Made by a program: the position numbers and the translations under genes. From an uncultured delta proteobacterium (lineage in GTDB: Bacteria > Myxococcota_A > Polyangia > Polyangiales > Ga0077539): a DNA stretch of 33,483 nucleotides. Numbering within the stretch: the stretch's first letter is position 1; the number at the start of each line of letters is the position of its first letter. The stretch covers positions 1-33,483 of the forward strand of contig CAIMWA010000092.1 in assembly GCA_903845045.1 (NCBI GenBank), written 5' to 3'. The notes under the pieces are model-generated. The model made no database searches. It was not told where the DNA came from and saw nothing but the letters and a program-made list of their open reading frames with translations. Positions 8,341 through 15,950 of this stretch are shown here, piece after piece.

Positions 8341-9734
8341 GGGTCCGAGGCGCGCGTGCGTGGTCGGCGGCGCTCGTCGCGGGTGCCATGGTGGCGCTGC
8401 CGGCCGCCGCGGAGGCACAGCCGTCCGCGCCGTGGACCTCCTCGCATGACGACGGTCCCGCGCGCACCGACGCCGTCTGCGCCCAGGCCGTCATGCTCCT
8501 GCGTCTTCAGCGTGCCGCCGCGGCGAGGGCCCTGCTCGAGCGCCACGCCGCGGGGCACGCCGTGGATCCCGACGGCGTCGACGTGCTCGCCGTGCTCCTT
8601 CGCCTCGCGCGCGCCGCCGAGGATCCGTCCCGCATCGCGCGGCCGGCGCCGAGCACCGGAGCCGAGGATCTGCCGGCGCCGCCGACCGAAGCGGACGCTC
8701 GACGCCGGGTGCTCGACGGCCTCGTGGAGCGCATCGCTCGCGGGGACCTGCGGGGCGCGGCGGCCTTCGACGCGGCGGTGGTGGATCCGTCCTTCGAGGG
8801 GAGCGCCGAGGCGCCGGCGCGCGCGGCGTTGCGACGTGTGTACGACATGCCGGCCGCGCAGCTCGGGTACGCACCGTCGCCGCCGCCCGGCGTGCTGCTC
8901 CCGGATCGGCCGCCCGGCACCATCGAGGGCTTCGAGGTCGTCGACCTCTACGCCACCGCGACGGGGCTGGGCTTCGTCCTCGGGACCTGGGGCGGCCTCG
9001 CAGCGACCGACGACGGGCACAACGTTGCGCGTCTGGTGCTTCCCATCACGGGTGTCGCCGTGGGCCTCGGCGCCGCGTTCGCGCTGGACCGGGCGCGTGT
9101 GATCCGCCGTGGGCGAGCGTATGCGGCGACCGCGGGCTTCGTTCTCGGCACGCTCGCCGGCGGCGGCGCAGCGCTCTACGCGGGACCGTCGGAGGTGCGC
9201 GACACCTGGGGCATCTTGTCGCTCGGCGCGGTGTTGGGGCTCGGGGCAGGCATCGGCGTCGCCCACTTCACCGACGCGCTCCCGGGCGCGGCGTCGCTCA
9301 CCGCCAGCGCGGGGGTCTGGGGAGGCTTCGTCGGCATGGCCATCTCCGAGGCGGCCGGCCCGAGCGGGTCGTTCGACGATGCGCAGCGTGTCGCCGCGGG
9401 GCTGCTGATGGGCGAGGGCGTCGGCGTCGCGCTCGCGCTCCTGTCCGCCCATGCGCTGCGTCCGACACCCGCGCAGACGCGCTGGGCCGACGTGGGGGCG
9501 ATCTCCGGCGCGCTCCTCGGCGGCGCGCTCGGGGCCACCTCCGAGGACGCGCGCATCGTGTCGGGGTTGGTCGCCGCCGGGGTGCTCGGCGGCGGAGTGA
9601 TCGGGTACGTGCTCGGCGCACCCAGCGATGCCGAGCGCGCGGCGTACCTCGAGCGCAGCGCCGCGGTGCCCGCGCCGTTGCGGGTCTCGTTCACGCCCGT
9701 GGCGCACGGCGGAGTGCTCTCCGTCGGGCTCTGA
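8337..9734 (+). CDS. Exported Gly-rich membrane protein of unknown function
   Basis: 465 residues starting at an ATG that overlaps the trpS stop (ATGA, 8337-8340). Residues 1-27 are a Sec signal peptide (positively charged start, hydrophobic core, AEA-QP cleavage). Residues 30-200 are Ala/Arg-rich and helical without recognised motifs; one segment reads 'AALRRVYDMPAAQLGY'. From about residue 205 to 440 there are seven to nine short, Gly/Ala-rich hydrophobic stretches such as 'GFVLGTLAGGGAALYAG' and 'GVLGGGVIGYVLGA', consistent with glycine-zipper membrane helices. The C-terminus 'VSFTPVAHGGVLSVGL' resembles a final outer-membrane strand, as seen in some myxobacterial proteins. I do not recognise the family. 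The tie to trpS is positional only. Confidence 0.75.
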   Translation: MRVRGARAWSAALVAGAMVALPAAAEAQPSAPWTSSHDDGPARTDAVCAQAVMLLRLQRAAAARALLERHAAGHAVDPDGVDVLAVLLRLARAAEDPSRIARPAPSTGAEDLPAPPTEADARRRVLDGLVERIARGDLRGAAAFDAAVVDPSFEGSAEAPARAALRRVYDMPAAQLGYAPSPPPGVLLPDRPPGTIEGFEVVDLYATATGLGFVLGTWGGLAATDDGHNVARLVLPITGVAVGLGAAFALDRARVIRRGRAYAATAGFVLGTLAGGGAALYAGPSEVRDTWGILSLGAVLGLGAGIGVAHFTDALPGAASLTASAGVWGGFVGMAISEAAGPSGSFDDAQRVAAGLLMGEGVGVALALLSAHALRPTPAQTRWADVGAISGALLGGALGATSEDARIVSGLVAAGVLGGGVIGYVLGAPSDAERAAYLERSAAVPAPLRVSFTPVAHGGVLSVGL

Positions 9735-9742
9735 CCGGGCGC

Positions 9743-10618
9743 TCAGCGCGACGCGGCGGTGCGCTCGAGCAGCCTCGCGTAGACGTCGGCGCGTCGGAGG
9801 CCCAGCGCCCGCGCGACCTCGCGCGACGCGTCGGCGGGGCGAAGTCCGGCGGCGAGCGCGGCGTCCAGCGCCTGGTCCAACGATCGCTGGGGATCGTCGG
9901 CGTCGCCCGCGGCGTCCGCCGACTCCGGCGCGCCCTCGACGACGACGCTGACCTCGCCGCGCACGACGTCGGCGCCGGAGCCGATGCGCGCAACGAGACC
10001 GGCGAGGGTGTCGCGCAACACGGTCTCGTGGATCTTCGTCAGCTCGCGGCACACCGCGGCGCGCCGGGCATCGCCGCACACGGCCCGCAGCGCCTCCAGC
10101 GTGTCGAGGGTCCGCTCCGGGGACTCGTACAGCACCGTCGGAAACGGGTCCGTCGCCGCCGCGAGGAGGGCGTTGCGCCGTGCCAGACCCTCCCGCGGGA
10201 GGAACCCCGCGAAGCGGAACCCGTGCGCGGCCAGGCCCGACACGACGAGCGCCGTGAGCACCGCGCTGGGCCCCGGGAGCGCCTCGACGTGGAGTCCGCG
10301 GTCGATGGCCGCACGCACGAGCACCGAGCCTGGGTCGCTCACCAGCGGCGTGCCCGCATCGCTCACGAGCACCAGCGTCTCACCCAGCGCGATGCGATCC
10401 AGGAGCTCGCCGCCGCGTGCGCGAACGACGTGGTCGTCGAGGCGCACGAGGGGCCGCTCGATGTCGTGGGCGCGCAGAAGCACCCGCGTCCGGCGCGTGT
10501 CCTCGGCGAGCACGGCGTCGCAGCCGCGCAGCGCGGCGAGCGTGCGCAGCGTGAGGTCCTCGAGGTTGCCGATGGGCGTGGCGGCTACCACGAGAGCGCC
10601 GGGTCCGCGCTCAGCCAA
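9743..10618 (-). CDS. rsmI: 16S rRNA (cytidine-1402-2'-O)-methyltransferase RsmI
   Basis: Transfers a methyl group from SAM to the 2'-O of C1402 in 16S rRNA, in the ribosomal decoding centre. 291 residues with the tetrapyrrole-methylase fold. Visible marks are '[15 protein letters not shown]' near the N-terminus, '[11 protein letters not shown]', '[14 protein letters not shown]', '[17 protein letters not shown]', 'GFLPREG' and 'CRELTKIHE', all typical of RsmI. The TTG at 10618 overlaps the sigma-factor gene by 8 bases; a GTG at 10591 would give a more standard N-terminus ([14 protein letters not shown]) and leave a 19-base gap, so the start is uncertain by nine codons. It lies directly downstream of the sigma gene, probably on the same transcript, and converges with the trpS-linked gene with an 8-base gap. 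Confidence 0.95.
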   Translation of the reverse strand: MAERGPGALVVAATPIGNLEDLTLRTLAALRGCDAVLAEDTRRTRVLLRAHDIERPLVRLDDHVVRARGGELLDRIALGETLVLVSDAGTPLVSDPGSVLVRAAIDRGLHVEALPGPSAVLTALVVSGLAAHGFRFAGFLPREGLARRNALLAAATDPFPTVLYESPERTLDTLEALRAVCGDARRAAVCRELTKIHETVLRDTLAGLVARIGSGADVVRGEVSVVVEGAPESADAAGDADDPQRSLDQALDAALAAGLRPADASREVARALGLRRADVYARLLERTAASR

Positions 10619-11744
10619 GCTCCATCGCCTCGCCGAGCTCGGCCTTCAAGAACACCCGCAGCTTGTCTTGCAGCCGCTTCTCGATCTGGCGAACGCGCTC
10701 GCGGGAGATGCCGAAGCGGTCGCCGATCTCTTGGAGCGTCGCGGGCTCGTCGGCGAGCAGGCGGTCCGCGAAGATCGTCGCCTCCTTGCCGGCGAGGGTG
10801 CGCCCGAAGGCCTCGAGCTGCTCGTGCACCATGCCGCCGAGCTCATGCCCTGCGAGCGCATCGTCGGCGCGCTCGCCCGCCGCGGGGAGCAGGTCCATGC
10901 GCGTCGTCGGCTTGCCGTCGCCCTCGCCGACGGGCGCGTCGAGGGAGAGGTCCGAGCCCGACAGCCGGCGGTCCATCTCGATGACCTCAGCCTCGGGGAC
11001 GTCGAGCTGCCGCGCGAGCTCCGCCGACGTCGGGTCGACGCCGAGCGCCGTGAGCCGCTGCTTCTCCTTGTTCAGGTTGAAGAAGAGCTTGCGCTGGTTC
11101 TGCGTCGTGCCGAGCTTCACGAGGCGCCAGTTGTTCAAGATGAACCGCAGGATGTACGCGCGGATCCACCACGCCGCGTAGGACGAGAGCTTCACGCCGC
11201 GGTACGGGTCGTAGCGCTTCACCGCCTGCATCAACCCGATGTTGCCCTCCTGGATGAGGTCCATGAGGTTGCGATACGCGCGCCGGTATTCGAAGGCGAT
11301 CTTCACCACCAGACGGAGGTTCGCGGTGACCATGCGCGCCGCGGCCTTCACGTCGCCGGTGCTCGCGTAGCGCACCGCGAGATCGTGCTCCTCGTCGGGC
11401 GTGAGCAGCTTGTGGCGCTGCACCTCGGAGAGGTACGCGGTGAACGCGTCGTAGCGCCGCAGCCCCGTCTCCTTCGGCGCAGCGACGCGCACGTCGTCGA
11501 CGGAGACGTCCTCGGCGATCTCGCCCGCGAACTCGCCGACCGCCGCGTCGTCGGACTCGTCGCCGCCGTCGCTATCGGCTTCGGCAGCCTCGGGCTCGCG
11601 CTCCTCGGCTTCGGCCTCGTCCGACGTCCGCTCCGACGCCGCCTTCCCGTTGGACTTCGCTCGGCGCCCCGACGCCGGGACGGCAGCCTTGGGCGCTCCG
11701 ATCTTTCGCTTCTGCGTCAACGTTCCTCGATCCTCGGTCGACAC
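10611..11744 (-). CDS. RpoH-type (sigma-32-like) RNA polymerase sigma factor
   Basis: Up to 377 residues. Residues 1-90 form a basic then strongly acidic Ala/Glu/Asp extension not found in classical RpoH. Region 1.2/2 follows: '[20 protein letters not shown]', '[15 protein letters not shown]', '[20 protein letters not shown]', '[16 protein letters not shown]'. The stretch '[16 protein letters not shown]' around residue 215 matches the RpoH box that separates sigma-32 from sigma-70/RpoS. Region 4 ends with the helix-turn-helix '[19 protein letters not shown]'. Myxobacteria carry several RpoH-like sigmas (SigB and SigC of Myxococcus act in development), so heat shock should not be assumed. The GTG at 11744 is annotated; a TTG at 11720 with an upstream GAGGAACG is a good alternative that shortens the protein by eight residues. 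Confidence 0.92.
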   Translation of the reverse strand: MSTEDRGTLTQKRKIGAPKAAVPASGRRAKSNGKAASERTSDEAEAEEREPEAAEADSDGGDESDDAAVGEFAGEIAEDVSVDDVRVAAPKETGLRRYDAFTAYLSEVQRHKLLTPDEEHDLAVRYASTGDVKAAARMVTANLRLVVKIAFEYRRAYRNLMDLIQEGNIGLMQAVKRYDPYRGVKLSSYAAWWIRAYILRFILNNWRLVKLGTTQNQRKLFFNLNKEKQRLTALGVDPTSAELARQLDVPEAEVIEMDRRLSGSDLSLDAPVGEGDGKPTTRMDLLPAAGERADDALAGHELGGMVHEQLEAFGRTLAGKEATIFADRLLADEPATLQEIGDRFGISRERVRQIEKRLQDKLRVFLKAELGEAMELG

Positions 11745-11754
11745 CGGCCCGAAC

Positions 11755-11784
11755 AGACTACGAGCGATCGTCGGGAACGTCCAA
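11755..11784 (-). promoter_or_regulatory. Candidate promoter of sigma-factor gene
   Basis: On the minus strand TTGGAC (11779-11784) and TAGTCT (11755-11760) are 18 bases apart. TAGTCT ends 10 bases before the GTG start at 11744 and 34 bases before the alternative TTG at 11720, so it would suit the TTG start with a normal leader or the GTG start with almost none. Each box matches about half of the sigma-70 consensus. Confidence 0.35.
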
Positions 11785-11807
11785 GGCGCGCTCGCGAGGT
11801 GCCCCGC

Positions 11808-12491
11808 TCAGGCCACGAGGGTCAGCGGCGCGACCAGCGCCACCGCGGCGTCGTCGTCCGTGGGTGCCAGCGCAACGCAGACGCGCGCGCCCCCGGAGCA
11901 CGCCTCGGTCCATACGAACGTCGGCTCCGCGGCGTCGGCGCCCAGACCCAGCTCCGCGACGCCCATGCGCGACACGCCCACGTACGTGCCGCGCGACAGG
12001 ATCGCCGCCGCACCGCGCGCGTCGAGGAGCCCGCCCCGGGCCAGCGCCGCGACGAACGGGAGACGGTTCACGGCGCGCGTGGCGTCCGTCGATCCTCCCA
12101 CGCTCACCACCCGCGACGGCCGCCGCGCGAGGAGCTCGGAGACCTTCCACGCGGCGCCGATCCAGAGCCGCGGCGCGCGCCCTCCGTCGAGCTCGGCGCG
12201 AACCACCCAGGCCTCGGAGAACCACTGCGCCACGCGGCCCGCTTCGCCCCGCGCGAACGCCGGAACCAGGGCCTCGCGGGCGTGGTGTGGCAGCACGAGG
12301 TACGCGTCGTCGGAAGAGATCTCCGGCGTCGCGGCGAGCGCGAGGCGGCGCCCTGCGGACACGTCGGACAGGTCGCTCGCGTCGGCGAACGCCACCGCCA
12401 GCGCGGTCTCCGCGAAGGGGTATGCGTCGTGCTCCGCGTGGGACGGTTGCGCGGGGCTGGAGCCTTCGGAGCGAACGAGCCGGAGCGTCAT
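11808..12491 (-). CDS. Hypothetical protein, 227 residues
   Basis: The frame is open further upstream, but the ATG at 12491 (MTLRLVRSEGSS) is chosen because any earlier start would run into the preceding gene, which ends at 12536, and because a promoter-like box sits just before it. The protein is Ala/Val-rich, apparently soluble, with no signal peptide or membrane span. Recognisable segments are 'HAEHDAYPFAETALAVAFADASD' (partly), 'APRLWIGAAWKVSELLARRP', 'VVSVGGSTDATRAVNRLPF' and 'ILSRGTYVGVSRMGVAELGLG'. None matches a family I know. It lies between two small genes and the sigma gene on the same strand; coding is supported by frame-consistent third-position GC and by the absence of a better frame. 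Confidence 0.65.
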   Translation of the reverse strand: MTLRLVRSEGSSPAQPSHAEHDAYPFAETALAVAFADASDLSDVSAGRRLALAATPEISSDDAYLVLPHHAREALVPAFARGEAGRVAQWFSEAWVVRAELDGGRAPRLWIGAAWKVSELLARRPSRVVSVGGSTDATRAVNRLPFVAALARGGLLDARGAAAILSRGTYVGVSRMGVAELGLGADAAEPTFVWTEACSGGARVCVALAPTDDDAAVALVAPLTLVA

Positions 12492-12498
12492 CGGCGGC

Positions 12499-12526
12499 AC
12501 CCTATCGCACCGTGCCTGCGCGGCAA
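12499..12526 (-). promoter_or_regulatory. Candidate promoter of the 227-residue gene
   Basis: On the minus strand TTGCCG (12521-12526) and TAGGGT (12499-12504) are 16 bases apart, with TAGGGT ending 7 bases before the ATG at 12491. This supports the chosen start and suggests the gene can be transcribed separately from the MFS gene pair. Partial consensus match only. Confidence 0.35.
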
Positions 12527-12535
12527 GAATCCCGC

Positions 12536-12877
12536 TCAGGCACCCAACGCGCGGCGCGGCACCGCCGTCGTCGGCCATCGCAGCGCCGCCTCGGCTTGCG
12601 CCGGCGGGACGATGAGCTCGCCGTCGTCGAAGAGCTTGAACACGAGCAACGCGTGCAGCAGCGCGAGGTGCCGCGGGTCGAGCGCCTCGGGGTGGGCGGC
12701 GGCATACGCCTCGTCGAAGCGCCACTCCGCCTCGACGCGATGCGGTGTCAGCGTCACGCGCTCGCAGAGGTGCGCGTCCCGGGTCGTCCACCCGGCTGGC
12801 GGATCCGCGACGTCTTGCAAGACCTCCGGTGCGACGTGGTGCTCCGGGTCGAGCACGAAGCGCACGGACCAGCGCAC
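12536..12877 (-). CDS. Small hypothetical protein, 113 residues
   Basis: Starts with GTG 4 bases after the MFS transporter stop, so it is almost certainly co-transcribed and translated with it. The product is soluble, with no signal peptide. It has a mixed sequence: an N-terminal strand-like part 'MRWSVRFVLDPEHHVAPEVL', 'HRVEAEWRFDEAYAA', then a helix 'HPEALDPRHLALLHALLVFKLFDDGEL'. I do not recognise a family. The balanced composition, with Phe, Trp, Asp, Glu and His in a protein-like mix, argues that it is real rather than a chance frame. It could be a small accessory to the transporter, but only position supports that. Confidence 0.65.
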   Translation of the reverse strand: MRWSVRFVLDPEHHVAPEVLQDVADPPAGWTTRDAHLCERVTLTPHRVEAEWRFDEAYAAAHPEALDPRHLALLHALLVFKLFDDGELIVPPAQAEAALRWPTTAVPRRALGA

Positions 12878-12881
12878 GCGC

Positions 12882-14135
12882 TCAGCCCGCGAGGGAGACG
12901 GCCGCGGAGCCGGCGCTGCGCGGCACGGGGCTCAGCGACGTCGCCGGGCGAAACGCCACCCACGCCGTGACGCCGAGGAGCGCGAAGGTCGCGGTGGCCA
13001 CCCAGGCGGTGCCCGCGAAGGTCGCATGCAGCGACGAACCCTCGACGGCGCGCCCGAAGATCGGCGACATCGCCGCGAAGAGCAGCCGGCGGCCCATGCC
13101 CTCGAAGGAGAGCAGCGTCGCGCGGTCCCGCGAGCCGCCGATGAGGCGGTTCATCAGCGCGCGCATGAGCGGCGAGAAGATCCCGAAGGCGCTCGCGAGC
13201 AGCACCATGAGCACCGTGCAGACGACGCCGTGCGCCTCGCCCATGAGCAGGTACGCGACGGTGAGCCCGGCGGCGAGCGACACCGCGATGGTGCGCGAGC
13301 GGACGCGAGCGAGGATGGTGCCGGCGCTCGACGCGACGAGGGCGGTGCCGACCTCCTTGGCCGCGGCGAGCAGGCCCATGCTGAGCACCGTGCGCTCGAG
13401 CCACGCGCCCTGGAGATGGGACTCGAGGTGCGGCTGGTCGGCGAAGAGCGACAGGCGCAGCAGCACGAACGCCACCGCACCGAAGGCCACGATGCTGGTC
13501 AGCCGGGCGTCGGTGCGGAGCGTGTGCAGCGCGCGGCGCAGGTGATCACCGACGTGGCCCTCGTGCGAGGCCCGGCGCTCCGGGAGCGCGAGCGCCACGA
13601 AGCCCGCGACGGACGTCGTGAAGGCCGTGAGCACGAACACTGCGGCGGGGTGGATGTACTGGTAGACGAGCGCGCCCAGCAGCACCGCAACGAGGTTGCC
13701 GACGCCCTTGGCGGCCGTGGACCAGCCCTCCCAATGCGAGTACTGCGCGACCTGCCGCTCGTTCGTGAGGTGGTCGTAGAGGTACGCGGAGTCGGCTCCG
13801 GACGAGAGCGACATCGAGAGCGCGCAGAGCACGTTCGCCACCGCGAACGCCCCGAAGGAGCGCCCCATGATGAAGAACGCACACGCGAGCGACATCGCGA
13901 AGCCGCCGGCGCTCATGGCGATGCGCCGGCCGTAGCGATCCGCGATCATCCCGGTGGGCACCTCGAAGGCCACCGCGGCGACGCAGAACACCACGTTCAG
14001 GTCGAACACGTCGGACACCGACAGGCCCAGGCGCTGCAGGTAGTAGACCTGGAACGGCGCGAAGGCCCAGGTCAGCGCGAGCGTCCGGTACGCGAGGTAC
14101 GCACGGAGCGGGCGGCGCTGCAGCAGGGTCCACAT
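12882..14135 (-). CDS. Major facilitator superfamily transporter
   Basis: 417 residues from the ATG at 14135 (MWTLLQRRPLRAYLAYRTLAL); the frame runs 29 codons further upstream but that part is not hydrophobic or MFS-like. Ten to twelve hydrophobic segments are visible. The loop after the second is the MFS motif A in the form 'GMIADRYGRRIAM' (about residues 66-78). Further typical stretches are 'ALSMSLSSGADSAYLYD' and 'FGIFSPLMRALMNRLIGG'. The N-terminal half, with 'SGADSAYLYDHL', resembles drug/proton-antiporter-like MFS proteins of unknown substrate. It acts in the inner membrane, using an ion gradient. A small gene follows after 4 bases. A TAGGAT box 17 bases upstream may be its promoter. 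The substrate cannot be told from sequence. Confidence 0.9.
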   Translation of the reverse strand: MWTLLQRRPLRAYLAYRTLALTWAFAPFQVYYLQRLGLSVSDVFDLNVVFCVAAVAFEVPTGMIADRYGRRIAMSAGGFAMSLACAFFIMGRSFGAFAVANVLCALSMSLSSGADSAYLYDHLTNERQVAQYSHWEGWSTAAKGVGNLVAVLLGALVYQYIHPAAVFVLTAFTTSVAGFVALALPERRASHEGHVGDHLRRALHTLRTDARLTSIVAFGAVAFVLLRLSLFADQPHLESHLQGAWLERTVLSMGLLAAAKEVGTALVASSAGTILARVRSRTIAVSLAAGLTVAYLLMGEAHGVVCTVLMVLLASAFGIFSPLMRALMNRLIGGSRDRATLLSFEGMGRRLLFAAMSPIFGRAVEGSSLHATFAGTAWVATATFALLGVTAWVAFRPATSLSPVPRSAGSAAVSLAG

Positions 14136-14277
14136 GAGGTTCTTGCGCTCCGATCCTACGCAGCGCGCCCAGGGAATCCAGTTTGGGGCGCATTGCACCG
14201 ACGGAGGGCCCGGCGAGGGCATTCAACGCTCCGCGCCGACGACCGCCGGAAGCGTGCGCGAAGGCCCCGAGGCACCG
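14136..14277. other. Intergenic gap between gspN and the MFS gene
   Basis: 142 bases lie between the end of the secretion operon (gspN stop at 14278) and the MFS start at 14135. On the minus strand I see no convincing hairpin with a T-run for terminating the long operon. The only element I can name is the TAGGAT box near the MFS start. Confidence 0.6.
14153..14158 (-). promoter_or_regulatory. Candidate -10 box (TAGGAT) of MFS gene
   Basis: TAGGAT on the minus strand ends 17 bases before the ATG at 14135. A weak TGGATT lies about 16 bases further upstream. This would start MFS transcription independently of the secretion operon. Confidence 0.3.
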
Positions 14278-15315
14278 TCAGGGAGCCAGCGAAGACGCCC
14301 CGGGGCGGGCGTCCGGCGGGCAGTTCACGGAGCGGTCGACGGTGCCCGTGCAGCGGAAGGCGTAGAGGCCGTCGGGACGGCGCGCGCGGCGGAGGTCCGG
14401 CGCCATGTCCATCACGGACATGATGCGGCCCGCCTGCTCGTTCTTGTTGCGGTACACGTCGGTGAGACGGAAGCGCAACCCGAGGTTGATCGCGCTGTCG
14501 CCCATGCGCGGGCGCAGGTCGATGCGGCCGTCGATCTGCAGGTCGAACTCCTCGGAGTGCGCGCCCACCCGGGTGAACTGCACGGCGCCGCGGCGGATGT
14601 CGGCGTTCGCCTCGAGGCGTCCCGCGCGGATCTGCGCGATGGTGACGCCGCCGAAATGCGGGATCTGGAACTGCGCGCGGCCGTCGCCCACGGTCAGCCG
14701 GTCGGCGACCAGGCGCATCGATCCCTCGGCCTGGTTCACCTGTCCCTCGGGGACGGTCAGCGCGATGGTGCCGCTCAGCGATCCGCCGAGGGGCAGGCCG
14801 ACCATCGCCACCAGCGGCGCGAGCTCGCCGGCGCGCACGTCGGTGAGCTCCACGCTGAACTCGCGCAGCGGCGAGACCGTGGGCGTCACCGGCGGAGCGA
14901 GGTCCATGATCGTGTGCCCGGAGATCGTGCCGCCGAGGCCGGCGAGGTCGAAGGACACGTCGAGCTTGTGGGCGAGCAGCGCGAAGAGCGAGATGTGAAC
15001 CTTCGCGCGGTCGATGCGCATCGACACCGGCCGGTCGCCGGCGTGCTCCGGGAGGAACGTCACCGACACGTCGCGGGCCTCGACGCCGGGAAAGAACGTC
15101 GGCGAGAGCGAGCCGATGGAGAGCTCGAGGTTCGACGGCGTGGTGCGTCCTCCGGGGGTCACGCGCGGCGCCTCGGCGGCGGCGACGATGGTCTCGCGCA
15201 GCCGGTCCCACGGGAACGTGACGTAGAGGAACGTGACGAAGAAGAACCCGAAGAACGCCGGGTAGCCGACCACCCGGAGCAGCAGCGGACGCAGCGCGAG
15301 GAGCTTGTCCTTCAC
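14278..15315 (-). CDS. gspN: Type II secretion system protein GspN
   Basis: 345 residues from a GTG at 15315 that overlaps the gspM stop (GTGA). GspN is an inner-membrane accessory of the type II secretion platform. The N-terminus has one membrane anchor ('VVGYPAFFGFFFVTFLYVTFP', broken here at 20: 'YPAFFGFFFVTFLYVTFP'). It is followed by a long periplasmic beta-rich domain with 'LELSIGSLSPTFFPGVEARD', 'GGTISGHTIMDL', 'GSLSGTIALTVPEGQVNQAE' and 'FQIPHFGGVTIAQIRAGRLE'. This layout fits the GspN/T2SSN family, which has an AsmA-like feel, and the position after gspL-gspM is the canonical one. It is the last gene of the operon. The C-terminal tail (VNCPPDARPGASS) is disordered. Confidence 0.88.
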   Translation of the reverse strand: MKDKLLALRPLLLRVVGYPAFFGFFFVTFLYVTFPWDRLRETIVAAAEAPRVTPGGRTTPSNLELSIGSLSPTFFPGVEARDVSVTFLPEHAGDRPVSMRIDRAKVHISLFALLAHKLDVSFDLAGLGGTISGHTIMDLAPPVTPTVSPLREFSVELTDVRAGELAPLVAMVGLPLGGSLSGTIALTVPEGQVNQAEGSMRLVADRLTVGDGRAQFQIPHFGGVTIAQIRAGRLEANADIRRGAVQFTRVGAHSEEFDLQIDGRIDLRPRMGDSAINLGLRFRLTDVYRNKNEQAGRIMSVMDMAPDLRRARRPDGLYAFRCTGTVDRSVNCPPDARPGASSLAP

Positions 15316-15950
15316 GGCTCCTCCTGCGAGGGCTGCGATCGAGGCGTGCGCTGGGCGCGCGGCGGCCGATCGCCGTCGGAGCTCGACGCCGCCGGGGCCG
15401 CGGCGGTGCGGTCCCAGGTCGCGATGACCATGTCGTCGACGTCGTACTTGTCGGCCTCGCCGAAGCGTCGACGGATTCGCACCGAGGTGATCGCCACCGG
15501 GAACGGCGCCGCGTCGATGCGGTCGAAGAAGTCGGCGAGCTGCGAGAGGCTCACCTGGCGCAGGCGGATCGAGATGCTCCGCTCGCTGAACTGCGGTCCG
15601 GCCGGCGTCGCGGGCCGGTCCTGCGCCTCGGTCACCTGCACGTTCGCGGCGTGGGACTGCTCCTCGACGAAGCTCGTGAGGGCCGGCGCGCGCGTGCGGT
15701 AGTGCGCGAGCAGCTCGTCGCGGCGCCGGTTGCGCGCGGCGATGCGCGGTCGCGCCCGCTGGATGACGCGCAGGGCCTCGACGATGTCCGCGCGCTCGCG
15801 GTCGATGCCGTCGAGGCGGCGCTTGGACCACACCCAGAAGCCGAGGAACACGAGGGCGCAGAACACCGCCGCGAGCCCGAGCAGAAGGCGCTTCTCGCGA
15901 GGGCTCAGTCCCGCGAACGCTCCACGTACCGTACTAAGTGCCGCCGCCAC
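15312..15950 (-). CDS. gspM: Type II secretion system protein GspM
   Basis: 212 residues, GTG start at 15950 overlapping the end of gspL by 17 bases. GspM partners GspL in the inner-membrane platform. It is bitopic: a short cytoplasmic start ('LSPREKRLLLGL'), one membrane helix (about residues 24-42, 'LLGLAAVFCALVFLGFWVW'), then a coiled-coil ('RERADIVEALRVIQRARPRI') and a ferredoxin-like periplasmic domain around 'SERSISIRLRQVSLSQLADF'. The C-terminal 35 residues are Pro/Ser/Arg-rich and probably disordered. Sequence identity in this family is low; the call rests on topology, the 'SPREKR' start and operon position between gspL and gspN. Confidence 0.88.
   Translation of the reverse strand: MAAALSTVRGAFAGLSPREKRLLLGLAAVFCALVFLGFWVWSKRRLDGIDRERADIVEALRVIQRARPRIAARNRRRDELLAHYRTRAPALTSFVEEQSHAANVQVTEAQDRPATPAGPQFSERSISIRLRQVSLSQLADFFDRIDAAPFPVAITSVRIRRRFGEADKYDVDDMVIATWDRTAAAPAASSSDGDRPPRAQRTPRSQPSQEEP

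Noticed and set aside
12492..12791. Longer N-terminus for the 227-residue protein
   Set aside because: The extension overlaps the 113-residue gene in another frame, is Arg/Ala-rich and lacks the composition of the rest of the protein.
9984..14423. A plus-strand open frame of about 1,480 codons
   Set aside because: It is antisense to rsmI, the sigma factor and the MFS gene. Its composition is Arg/Ala/Gly-dominated and has no recognisable motif.
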